Shown one piece after another: positions 15,976-23,261 of a DNA stretch of 40,883 bases. The DNA comes from Paramagnetospirillum caucaseum (lineage in GTDB: Bacteria > Pseudomonadota > Alphaproteobacteria > Rhodospirillales > Magnetospirillaceae), in contig NZ_AONQ01000040.1 of assembly GCF_000342045.1 (NCBI RefSeq), positions 1 through 40,883 on the forward strand, read 5' to 3'. A program made the translations under genes and the position numbers. Position 1 is the first letter of the stretch. The number at the start of each line of letters is the position of its first letter. The notes below the pieces were generated by a model. The model made no database searches. It saw only the letters and a list, made by a program, of their open reading frames with translations, and was not told where the DNA came from.

Positions 15976-16350
15976 TTACGCCTTGAGCGCGGTAACCTCG
16001 ATCTCCACCTTCATGCGCGGATCGACCAGGCCGCAGACGATGGTGGTGTTGGCCGGGCGGATGCCCTTGAAGGCCTTGCCCAGCACCGGGGCGATCTGCT
16101 CGAAGAAGGCGGCTTCGGTGATGTAGGCCTTGACGCGCACCACGTCCTTCAGCGACGAGCCGGCCTGCTCCAGCGCGGCGGCGATGGTGGCCATGCACTG
16201 CTCGGCCTGGGCGACCACATCGTCGACGATCTGGCCGTCCTTGAAGCCCGAGGTGCCGGAGACGAACACCCAGGGGTCCTGGCGCACGGCGCGGGAATAG
16301 CCGGCCACGTCCTCGAACGAGGAACCGGAAGAGATCAGCTGACGGGTCAT
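15976..16350 (-). CDS. Rid family (YjgF/YER057c/UK114) protein without the deaminase arginine
   Basis: A 124-residue chorismate-mutase-like fold protein of the Rid family. DPWVFVSGTSGF, QCMATIAAALEQAGSSLKDVVRV and GIRPANTTIVCGL with KVEIEVTA follow the family plan. In archetypal RidA an arginine in the PAR-S block (E. coli position 105) is needed to hydrolyse reactive enamines and imines. Here that position reads PAN (Asn101), so the protein belongs to one of the Rid subfamilies without this residue and its reaction is unknown. The ATG at 16350 has AAGGA 8 nt upstream. Same strand as the SDR and DUF1491 genes. Confidence 0.9.
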   Translation of the reverse strand: MTRQLISSGSSFEDVAGYSRAVRQDPWVFVSGTSGFKDGQIVDDVVAQAEQCMATIAAALEQAGSSLKDVVRVKAYITEAAFFEQIAPVLGKAFKGIRPANTTIVCGLVDPRMKVEIEVTALKA

Positions 16351-16386
16351 GGTACGGGTCCTTGGACAGAAATTTCGAAAGAAAGC

Positions 16387-16416
16387 TTCATAGCGTATTT
16401 GAGGTCAGCCCGCCAA
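16387..16416 (-). promoter_or_regulatory. Weak candidate promoter of the Rid-SDR-isomerase genes
   Basis: Minus strand TTGGCG (16416-16411), 18 bases, TATGAA (16392-16387). It partly overlaps the end of the DUF1491 gene. Only a moderate match. Confidence 0.3.
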
Positions 16417-16749
16417 GATGCGCTCGAGGAAGGGGACGCGGCCCTCGCGGTCCTCCACTTCCAGAACCCACAGGTCGGAATCGACGTCACGACTCCGGCG
16501 GATATAGGAATCGGCCTTGTCCTCGGGCACCGGGTCGGGGCCGGTGGCGCGCAGCCAGGCCGCCTCGCCCGCCCCGTCCCTCACCTGGGTGAACACCTCG
16601 CAGCCGGCGGCGCCGCGGTTGAGCTTGACCAGCACCGCCCCGGCATCCTCGTCGCCCTTGGCCACCACGAAGGCCGGAATGGCCAGCACCGAACAACGGC
16701 GGATGGCGGCGTGAATCCACAGCTTGGCCTTCAGCCTCGGCTCGCTCAA
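16405..16749 (-). CDS. DUF1491 family protein of unknown function
   Basis: A 114-residue protein matching the alphaproteobacterial DUF1491 pattern: RLKAKLWIHAAIRRC at the start, AGAVLVKLNRG in the middle, a PEDKADSYIRRSRDVDSDLWVLEVEDREGR block and FLERILAG at the end. The function is not known. The best start is the TTG at 16749, which gives the family's usual N-terminus and has AAGGA 9 nt upstream; an in-frame ATG further upstream lies inside the channel gene. It begins 28 bases after the K+ channel stop and is probably co-transcribed with it. Confidence 0.8.
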   Translation of the reverse strand: MSEPRLKAKLWIHAAIRRCSVLAIPAFVVAKGDEDAGAVLVKLNRGAAGCEVFTQVRDGAGEAAWLRATGPDPVPEDKADSYIRRSRDVDSDLWVLEVEDREGRVPFLERILAG

Positions 16750-16777
16750 ATCAGTGCATCCTTCCCGAACGCCGGCC

Positions 16778-17944
16778 TCACGCCGGCTCCTTTTCCTTGT
16801 CGCTGACATGTCCGGCCTGGGCCATGCGGGCGCGGGCGGTATCCCAGATGACCTCCAGCAAGGCATGGTCGTGGGCGACGAACTTATGGAAGTCCCGCGC
16901 GTCGAGGATCAGCAACTGGCAGCGGCTGACGGCCTTGACCGTGGCGGTGCGCGGACAGCGCTCGATCAGGGCGATCTCGCCGAAGAAGTCGCCGTTCTTC
17001 AGGATGAAGGTGCCGGCCTTGCCCTTGACCTCCACCTGACCGCTGACGATGAAGTACATGCACTCGCCGGTATCGCCCTCGCGCATCAGCACCTCGCCCT
17101 TGATGGCGCGGGCCAGCTTCAGCAGGCCGGCGATCTCGGCGATCTGGCTGGCCTGCAGCCGGGCGAAGAACGGCACCTTGGACACCAGATGCCAGGTGGA
17201 GACGAAATTCTGGCGCTTCATCTCCTCGGAAAAGCCCGACGCCAGGATCGAGGCCGGCAGCGCGAACATGCACAGGCCCAGCACCGCCACCACGCTGCCC
17301 AGCAGCTTGCCCAGCGGCGTGATGGGCACCACGTCGCCATAGCCCACCGTGGCCAGGGTGACGATGGCCCACCACATGGCGGCGGGCACGCTGGCGAAAT
17401 TGGGGTTGGTGGCGCGCTCGGCGAAATACAGCAGGGTCGAGGCCGAGATGGCCAGGATCAGCATGATGAACAGGGCGGCCAGCAGGGGCCGCAATTCGTG
17501 CAGCACCACCACGCCCAGGGTCTCCAGGGCGGGGGAATAGCGCGCCAGCTTGAGGAAGCGCAGGATGCCGAACACCGTCTCGCCGTCATGGGGCAGCATG
17601 GCGGCGGCCTCGCCCACCAGGAACGGCACCACCGCCAGGAAATCGAAGATGCCGTAGGGCGACAGGGCGTAGCGCGCCATGGCCGCCAGGCCGGATTCCC
17701 CCTCTCCCCGCTGGGAGCGGGCGTGGAGCAGGCGCAGGATGTAGTCGGCCGACAACACCGCCAGGAACAGACCGCCGGCCAGGGCGACGGGCTCCTCGAC
17801 CCCGACCCAGGCGTCGTGCACGGTATCGATGATGGCGATGGCGGTGGACAGGACGATGCAGACCACCAGGACGGCCCGGTAGATCACGGCGCGCATGGGG
17901 GGAAACGGCGACTCCCCCACCAATCCGTACAGCCAGCCGCCCAT
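16778..17944 (-). CDS. Cyclic-nucleotide-gated potassium channel, MloK1-like
   Basis: A 388-residue inner-membrane protein. Hydrophobic segments near 20-40, 55-75, 97-112 and 125-165 fit S1-S5. The S4-like RFLKLARYSPALETL has few positive charges, as in MloK1. The pore has TVGYGD at residues 199-204, a K+ selectivity filter. The C-terminal cyclic-nucleotide-binding domain (about 255-375) carries FFGEIALIERCPRTATVKA, where FGE and the Arg of PRTA bind the ribose and phosphate of cAMP or cGMP. Ligand binding would open K+ flow. The ATG has GGGGGAGAAAGGC upstream. Followed by the DUF1491 gene. Confidence 0.93.
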   Translation of the reverse strand: MGGWLYGLVGESPFPPMRAVIYRAVLVVCIVLSTAIAIIDTVHDAWVGVEEPVALAGGLFLAVLSADYILRLLHARSQRGEGESGLAAMARYALSPYGIFDFLAVVPFLVGEAAAMLPHDGETVFGILRFLKLARYSPALETLGVVVLHELRPLLAALFIMLILAISASTLLYFAERATNPNFASVPAAMWWAIVTLATVGYGDVVPITPLGKLLGSVVAVLGLCMFALPASILASGFSEEMKRQNFVSTWHLVSKVPFFARLQASQIAEIAGLLKLARAIKGEVLMREGDTGECMYFIVSGQVEVKGKAGTFILKNGDFFGEIALIERCPRTATVKAVSRCQLLILDARDFHKFVAHDHALLEVIWDTARARMAQAGHVSDKEKEPA

Positions 17945-18022
17945 GCCTTTCTCCCCCGCGCACTCCCCCCATGACTATAGCCCCGCGGCGGCGGCGGCGC
18001 ACCGTCCGAAATCAGGCGGATG

Positions 18023-19015
18023 TCAGGGGGCGGGCAACGCGAATTCGGCGACCATGGGGGCGTGGTAGCTTTCCGGCGTGCCGTGGATGGTGGCGGGCGA
18101 CACCAGTTCGTCGCCCAGGGTCTCGTTGTGGATCTCGGCGCCCAGGTACCAGCCCAGCAACGGCCGCGACACCAGGATATGGTCCAGCATCACCGGGCGG
18201 CCGTGGTGGATCACCGAATAGCGCCGGTTCTCGGGCAGCGAGCGCTCCAGCGGCACCAGCATGCGCATGGCCAGATGGCCATTGCCGGTATCCTCCTCGT
18301 CACCCTTGACGATGCGCAGGGCGCCCTCGCGCTCCATGGAGTTGAAGTCGCCGCACACCGCCACCAGGGCATCGGGGTCCGCGTCGAAGATTTCCTCCAC
18401 CAGCAGACGGGTCTCCAGGGCCTGGCCCGCCTGCTTGACCTCGGCCAGGAAGAAGCCCTCGGCCCAGCCGCCCACCGACAGCCAGCGGCCGAAACGCTCC
18501 TTCTGGCCCGGCAGCCAGACGGCGCGCGGCGCCCGCAGATGGACGTTGACCACATGCAGGATGCGGCCGCCCGGCAGTTCCAGCTCGGCATGCAGGATGG
18601 GACGGTCCCATTCCACCTTCTGGGCCTCGGCGGGAGGAGGCTCGGCCCGCACCGGGCGATAGGCGCAGGGCGGCACCAGGTCGTGCCAGACCTGGCGGTG
18701 GGCACGGATGGGCAGGCGCGAGACGATGACCAGATTATGCTTGTCGGCCGGGTGGCGGCCGCCACGGTTGAGGCTGGCCGCCCGGTGCCAGTGCTCGCAG
18801 CCGGTGCCGGCCAGCAGCCGGTCCAGGGCTGCGTACAGGCGCGGCCCGCCCTTGGCGGCCGGGTGGGTGTTGACCTCCTGCAGACACAGCACGTCGGCGC
18901 GCAGCCGCAGAAATTGCGGCCGCATCACCGCCAGCCGGTCCTCGAAATCCATGCCGCCGCCCGGATGGTCGTCCAGGTTCTCCAGATTGAAGGTGGCGAT
19001 TCGCAATGGTGTCAC
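18023..19015 (-). CDS. Endonuclease/exonuclease/phosphatase (EEP) family protein
   Basis: A 330-residue single-domain EEP protein without a signal peptide. The metal-site motifs occur in order: ATFNLENL near residue 9, VLCLQEVN near 45, HVVNVHLRAP near 155, VCGDFNSME near 220, LDHILVS near 275 and SYHAPMVAEF near 315 (the usual SDH is YH here). Such enzymes cleave phosphodiesters in nucleic acids, nucleotides or lipids; the sequence does not say which. The start is GTG at 19015 with GGAGG 5 nt upstream. Divergent from the hemerythrin gene across 135 bases. Confidence 0.88.
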   Translation of the reverse strand: MTPLRIATFNLENLDDHPGGGMDFEDRLAVMRPQFLRLRADVLCLQEVNTHPAAKGGPRLYAALDRLLAGTGCEHWHRAASLNRGGRHPADKHNLVIVSRLPIRAHRQVWHDLVPPCAYRPVRAEPPPAEAQKVEWDRPILHAELELPGGRILHVVNVHLRAPRAVWLPGQKERFGRWLSVGGWAEGFFLAEVKQAGQALETRLLVEEIFDADPDALVAVCGDFNSMEREGALRIVKGDEEDTGNGHLAMRMLVPLERSLPENRRYSVIHHGRPVMLDHILVSRPLLGWYLGAEIHNETLGDELVSPATIHGTPESYHAPMVAEFALPAP

Positions 19016-19090
19016 TTCGGCCTCCGTCCCGGGCCGAGTCTACATCAAGCCCCGCCGCCCGGCGAGAGGCGCACTGGACATGCGGCGTGC

Positions 19091-19118
19091 TTGTGCCGCC
19101 TTGGATGTAAGGTATAGT
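19091..19118 (+). promoter_or_regulatory. Sigma70 promoter of the hemerythrin-cheZ operon
   Basis: TTGTGC (19091-19096), a 16-base spacer and TATAGT (19113-19118). Transcription would begin near 19125, 26 bases before the hemerythrin ATG. Confidence 0.6.
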
Positions 19119-19150
19119 GACACCAGACGGGAAGCAGGGCGGGGGGCCCG

Positions 19151-19606
19151 ATGGTATCGATCGCGTGGAGCGAAGCGTTCAGCGTGGGCAATCCGCTGCT
19201 GGATTCCGACCATCGTATCCTGTTCGATCTGCTGGTCCAGCTGTTCGACGCCACCGATACCGGCCAGAGCCGCGACGTGGTCGGCAGCGTACTTTCCGCC
19301 CTTTCCGAATATGCAGAGCATCATTTTCGCCGCGAAGAGGCTATGATGGCCGCTTCCGGCTACCCCGGCCTCGAAGCCCACAAGGCCGAGCACCGCCAGT
19401 TGGAAGCCCATGTCCGCGATATCTGCGGGCGCTACCGGGCGGGAGAACGCGGCGCCGTGGACGAACAGGTTGTGGAATTGCTCAAGAAGTGGTTGACCCA
19501 GCACATCCAGGTTACCGATAAATCATACAGGCCGTGGGTTGAGCGGGTGGTTGATGGCGGAGCGAAACCGCCATCGGAGAAATTAGGGGACGGCAGGCAG
19601 TCATGA
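19151..19606 (+). CDS. Bacteriohemerythrin (O2-binding diiron protein)
   Basis: A 151-residue single-domain hemerythrin. All seven iron ligands can be placed: His21 (SDHRILF), His58 and Glu62 (HFRRE), His77 and His81 (HKAEH), His118 and Asp123 (HIQVTD). The N-terminal IAWSEAFSVGNPLLDSDH and the WLTQHI block are typical. A tail of about 25 residues after the fold (ERVVDGGAKPPSEKLGDG) is probably flexible. Such proteins bind O2 reversibly in the cytoplasm and serve in oxygen supply or sensing; they are common in microaerophilic and magnetotactic spirilla. Its stop overlaps the cheZ start (ATGA), so both proteins are made from one message in coupled fashion. Confidence 0.95.
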   Translation: MVSIAWSEAFSVGNPLLDSDHRILFDLLVQLFDATDTGQSRDVVGSVLSALSEYAEHHFRREEAMMAASGYPGLEAHKAEHRQLEAHVRDICGRYRAGERGAVDEQVVELLKKWLTQHIQVTDKSYRPWVERVVDGGAKPPSEKLGDGRQS

Positions 19607-20334
19607 CGACCGAGCGCAAGTTGTTCACCGCCGAGATCAAGCGGCTTCAGGCGCGCGGCGAAGCCGCGCCCAACGCCTCCAATTCCGAGGTGCTGAAGGC
19701 CATCAACGACCTCCGCGCCGACATCAAGGGCCTGGAATTCCTGGTTCGCGGCGACGCTCCGCCGCCGGTGGCGGCCACCCCCATCGACGACGCGCTGCCC
19801 CAGAAGGCCGCCGAAGTCTCCATGCTGAAGACCGAGCTGCGCGCCCTGGCCGTCTGCATCGAGCACACCAAGGCGGAAATCGCCGCGCTGCGCCCCAAGG
19901 ACGCCGACGACGACCGCCTGATGGCCGTCACCTTCGAGTTGGACGCCATCGTGTCGTCCACCGAACGCGCCACCGAGCAGATCCTGGAAGCCGCCGAGAG
20001 GATCGAGAGCATCGGCAAGGAAATCCGCGCCCACGCCTCCGATTCCTATATCGGCCGCCTGGTCGAGGACATCAACGATACCGTCAGCTCCATGTTCGAG
20101 GCCTGTAACTTCCAGGATATTACCGGCCAGCGCATCACCAAGGTGGTCAAGACCCTGAAATATGTCGAGGCCCGCATCAACGCCATGATCGAGATCTGGG
20201 GGCCGGAGAACATCTCCGACGTGTCGCCCAAGATCTTCGAGGAGCACAAGGACGACGATTCCAAGCTGCTCAACGGCCCGGCCCTGGAAAACCAGGGAAT
20301 CTCCCAGGACGAGATCGACAAGCTGTTCGGGTAA
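19603..20334 (+). CDS. cheZ: CheZ-family phosphatase of CheY-P
   Basis: A 243-residue helical protein. The catalytic block FQDITGQRI places Asp172 and Gln176, equivalent to Asp143 and Gln147 of E. coli CheZ; the glutamine aligns the attacking water on CheY-P. The long helices around it (LMAVTFELDAIVSSTERATEQILEAAERIESIG before, TKVVKTLKYVEARINAMIE after) form the four-helix dimer bundle. The last residues, NQGISQDEIDKLFG, sit where CheZ has its CheY-binding tail, but read like the N-terminal CheY-binding motif of FliM (LSQDEIDALL). Coupled to the hemerythrin gene and followed by a terminator. No other che gene is adjacent. Confidence 0.9.
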   Translation: MTTERKLFTAEIKRLQARGEAAPNASNSEVLKAINDLRADIKGLEFLVRGDAPPPVAATPIDDALPQKAAEVSMLKTELRALAVCIEHTKAEIAALRPKDADDDRLMAVTFELDAIVSSTERATEQILEAAERIESIGKEIRAHASDSYIGRLVEDINDTVSSMFEACNFQDITGQRITKVVKTLKYVEARINAMIEIWGPENISDVSPKIFEEHKDDDSKLLNGPALENQGISQDEIDKLFG

Positions 20335-20374
20335 ATACGGCGAACACCCCATCGTACGAAAGTATAGGAACAAT

Positions 20375-20407
20375 AAAGGCCTCCGAAAACCGGAGGCCTT
20401 TTCTTTT
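20375..20407 (+). terminator. Rho-independent terminator after cheZ
   Basis: AAAGGCCTCCG (20375-20385), a 5-base loop and CGGAGGCCTTT (20391-20401), followed by TTCTTTT. It lies 41 bases after the cheZ stop. Confidence 0.9.
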
Positions 20408-20432
20408 GCCGCCGGTTCACATTCCGCGGCGC

Positions 20433-20460
20433 TTGACCTGCGGCCCCCAGGCTCTAAAGT
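20433..20460 (+). promoter_or_regulatory. Sigma70 promoter of rnpB
   Basis: TTGACC (20433-20438), 16 bases, TAAAGT (20455-20460). The predicted start, about 20467, is exactly the 5' base of the RNase P RNA terminal stem. Confidence 0.75.
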
Positions 20461-20466
20461 GGGGCC

Positions 20467-20870
<404 letters not shown>

Positions 20871-20874
20871 TTTT

Positions 20875-21066
20875 CCCACCAAATCCCAAACCGCCGGCGA
20901 AGCCCCGCCGGGGCCGTTCGGCCGCCTGTTCACGATGCGGTCCTGCCGGGGTTTTGCCACCCTCCCGGTAACAGATTGTGAAAAATTGGTAAATATCAAC
21001 GCTATGCGAGGCGTTCCTCGAGTACTTTAGCAAAAACCTCTCAGCATTGTTCCCAATTGGGCCTGT
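20875..21066. other. Gene-free stretch between rnpB and the mraZ operator
   Basis: No credible coding frame. A GC-rich first half contains CCGGCGAAGCCCCGCCGGGG-type inverted repeats, then an AT-richer part near 20977-21040. I see no clear promoter here, but an upstream mraZ promoter is possible. Confidence 0.4.
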
Positions 21067-21137
21067 CCCATGCGATTACTATCCGATTCCATTGACTCCC
21101 ATGTTTTCCCATGATATCCCATTAGACACCATCCCAT
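21067..21137 (+). promoter_or_regulatory. MraZ operator: periodic CCCAT boxes before mraZ
   Basis: CCCAT occurs at 21098-21102, 21108-21112 and 21118-21122, then ACCAT at 21128-21132 and CCCAT at 21133-21137; the first four are spaced exactly 10 bases apart. One more CCCAT is at 21067-21071. On the other strand these are ATGGG boxes with 5-base spacers, matching the TGGG-type repeats bound by MraZ in other bacteria. A -35-like TTGACT (21093-21098) with TATCCC (21115-21120) lies under the boxes, so MraZ would cover its own promoter. Confidence 0.75.
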
Positions 21138-21211
21138 CGGGGCCACAGGATTAGTGTGTCACCGGAGATGGCTCAGGGGTTTCGGGCACAGCAGGCGGAA
21201 GGCGGACGAGG

Positions 21212-21673
21212 GTGGCACTCTTCCTCTCCACATTCGTGAACAGGGTCGACAAGAAGGGCCGGGTCTCGGTTCCGGCGACCTTCCGTGCTGCCCTGGCCGC
21301 CCAGAGCTTCGGCGGCATCGTCTGCTACCGCTCGTTCACCAACGCCTGCATCGAAGGCTGCGGCATGGATTTCATGGAGCGCCTGTCCGACGGCGCCCAA
21401 AACTTCGACGCTTTTTCCGCCGAGCAGGAGGACCTGTCGGCCCTGATCTTCGCCGACGCCCGCCAGTTGCCCTGGGACCCCGAAGGCCGCATCGTCCTGC
21501 CCGAGGACATCCTGGCCCATGCCGGCATCGCCGATTCCGTCGCCTTCGTCGGCAAGGGCCAGACCTTCCAGGTATGGGAGCCCGAGGCCTACAAGGCGGT
21601 GGAGGCCGAAATCCGCGCCCGCGCCCTGCAATCGCGCCCCACCCTGCCGCTGCGTCCCAAGGTGAGCCCGTGA
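21212..21673 (+). CDS. mraZ: MraZ, DNA-binding regulator of the dcw cluster
   Basis: A 153-residue protein with two AbrB-like (SpoVT) halves: [22 protein letters not shown] at the N-terminus and [23 protein letters not shown] in the second half, each with the DxKGR/DxxGR-V-x-[VL]-P signature. MraZ forms a ring that binds repeated boxes upstream of its own gene and represses the cluster. Such boxes are present at 21098-21132. Start GTG at 21212 with GGACGAGG upstream. Its stop overlaps the rsmH start as GTGA. Confidence 0.96.
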   Translation: MALFLSTFVNRVDKKGRVSVPATFRAALAAQSFGGIVCYRSFTNACIEGCGMDFMERLSDGAQNFDAFSAEQEDLSALIFADARQLPWDPEGRIVLPEDILAHAGIADSVAFVGKGQTFQVWEPEAYKAVEAEIRARALQSRPTLPLRPKVSP

Positions 21674-22626
21674 CCCCCGCCCCCCACATTCCGGTGCTGC
21701 TGGCCGAGGTGATCGCGGCGCTGGCGCTCCGCGACGGCGGCGTCTATGTGGACGGCACCTTCGGGGCCGGCGGCTATTCGCGCGCCATGCTGTCGGCCGC
21801 CGCCTGCCGGGTGTGGGCCATCGACCGCGACCCCACCGCCGTGGAGCGGGGCAAGATTCTGGAGGAGGGCTCGTCCGGCCGCTTCTCCATGATCGAGGGC
21901 CGGTTCGGCGACATGGACGCGTTGCTGCGTGTTCAGGGCGTCAACCAGGTTGACGGGATCGCCCTGGATATCGGCGTGTCCTCCATGCAGATCGACCAGC
22001 CCAAGCGCGGCTTCTCCTTCGCCAAGGACGGGCCGCTGGACATGCGCATGGAGGCCAAGGGCCCCAGCGCCGCCGACATGGTCAACGACACGCCCGAGGG
22101 CGATCTGGCCAACATCATCTACCGCTACGGCGAGGAGCGCCTGTCGCGCCGCGTCGCCAAGGCCATCGTCGAGGCCCGCCGTCTCAAGCGCTTCGAGCGC
22201 ACCGGCGAGCTGGCCGAGGTGATCCGCAAGGTTGTGCCGCGCTCGGGCGACGGCATCGATCCCGCCACCCGCACCTTCCAGGCGCTGCGCATCGCGGTCA
22301 ACGACGAGCTGGGCGAGTTGGAGCGCGGCCTGGAAGCCGCCGAGCGCCTGCTGGCTCCGGGCGGAATCCTGGCGGTGGTGACCTTCCATTCCCTGGAGGA
22401 CCGGGTGGTCAAGGGCTTCCTCAAGGCCCGCGCCGGCGAGGCCGCGCGCCCGTCCCGCCATGTGCCCCAGGCTCAAGGGACGGGCCCCGCCGCCAGCTTC
22501 GCCCTGCTGTCGCGCAAGGCCGTCGCGCCGGCCCCCGAGGAGGCGCGCGCCAATCCCCGCGCCCGCTCGGCCAAGCTGCGCGCCGCCGCCCGCACCGAGG
22601 CTCCCGCCTGGGGGATCCGTCCATGA
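21670..22626 (+). CDS. rsmH: 16S rRNA (cytosine1402-N4)-methyltransferase RsmH (MraW)
   Basis: A 318-residue SAM-dependent methyltransferase, near the usual 310-315. [10 protein letters not shown] at the start, the SAM loop [11 protein letters not shown] (residues 27-37), [28 protein letters not shown] with GPLDMRM, and [12 protein letters not shown] are all family blocks. It adds the N4-methyl of m4Cm1402 in the ribosomal P site. GTG start at 21670, overlapping the mraZ stop by 4 nt. The C-terminal tail is Ala/Pro/Arg-rich. Confidence 0.97.
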   Translation: MTPAPHIPVLLAEVIAALALRDGGVYVDGTFGAGGYSRAMLSAAACRVWAIDRDPTAVERGKILEEGSSGRFSMIEGRFGDMDALLRVQGVNQVDGIALDIGVSSMQIDQPKRGFSFAKDGPLDMRMEAKGPSAADMVNDTPEGDLANIIYRYGEERLSRRVAKAIVEARRLKRFERTGELAEVIRKVVPRSGDGIDPATRTFQALRIAVNDELGELERGLEAAERLLAPGGILAVVTFHSLEDRVVKGFLKARAGEAARPSRHVPQAQGTGPAASFALLSRKAVAPAPEEARANPRARSAKLRAAARTEAPAWGIRP

Positions 22627-23261
22627 GACGCGGACTGACCGGAACCATCCTGTGGACCCTGCTGGCGGTCGGCGTCGGCGTGGTGCTGTTCGTGGTGAAG
22701 TACGAGGTCAAGGACCTGGAACACCGGCTGGCCGGGCTCAACGCCCAGATCCACGGCAACCAGGAGACCATCCACATCCTGCGGGCCGAGTGGAGTTATC
22801 TCAACGACCCGGCCCGCCTGCGCGCCCTGTCCGAGAAGCACCTGGGGATGAAGCCGGTGACGCCGACCCAGGTGGCGACCCTGGACACCCTGCCCAAGGA
22901 CGGCATTCCCGCCACCGGCGTGGTCTACGCCGCCGTGTCGCCGTCGCGCATGTCCATGCCGGTCCAGGCCCAGGCCAAGCCGGCCGAACCCAAGGCCGCG
23001 CCGCCCGCCATTCCGGCCAAACTGGCGGAAAGCCCGGCCAGGCCCCGGCCGGCCGACAGCGCCAGGCCGCAGCCCGACAAGCCGCAGCCGCCCAAATCCG
23101 GCGCAGCCACCCTGGCCCAGGGAGCGACGGTCAAACCCCTGGAGACACCTTCGGCGAAGACCGCCACTCCGGCTCCGGCCCCTGCCCCGGCAAAGGGCGG
23201 CCGGAGCATCGTGATTCAGTCCCCCGCCCTGGCCACCACCGAACCGGGAGGCGCAAGGTGA
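22623..23261 (+). CDS. ftsL: FtsL-like division protein with Pro/Ala-rich tail
   Basis: A 212-residue bitopic protein, about twice the length of E. coli FtsL. A short cytoplasmic start, a membrane segment at about 6-25 ([20 protein letters not shown]), then a periplasmic coiled coil ([28 protein letters not shown]) and the conserved [17 protein letters not shown] block. From about residue 110 the tail is low-complexity Pro/Ala/Lys ([15 protein letters not shown] and similar). FtsL works with FtsB and FtsQ to activate FtsW-FtsI. The extra tail may be a periplasmic linker; its role is unknown. Overlaps rsmH (ATGA) and ftsI (GTGA). Confidence 0.88.
   Translation: MRRGLTGTILWTLLAVGVGVVLFVVKYEVKDLEHRLAGLNAQIHGNQETIHILRAEWSYLNDPARLRALSEKHLGMKPVTPTQVATLDTLPKDGIPATGVVYAAVSPSRMSMPVQAQAKPAEPKAAPPAIPAKLAESPARPRPADSARPQPDKPQPPKSGAATLAQGATVKPLETPSAKTATPAPAPAPAKGGRSIVIQSPALATTEPGGAR

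Noticed and set aside
21098-21122. CCCAT array as a CRISPR or simple repeat
   Set aside because: The units are too short and few; the 10-base phase next to mraZ is explained better by a MraZ operator.
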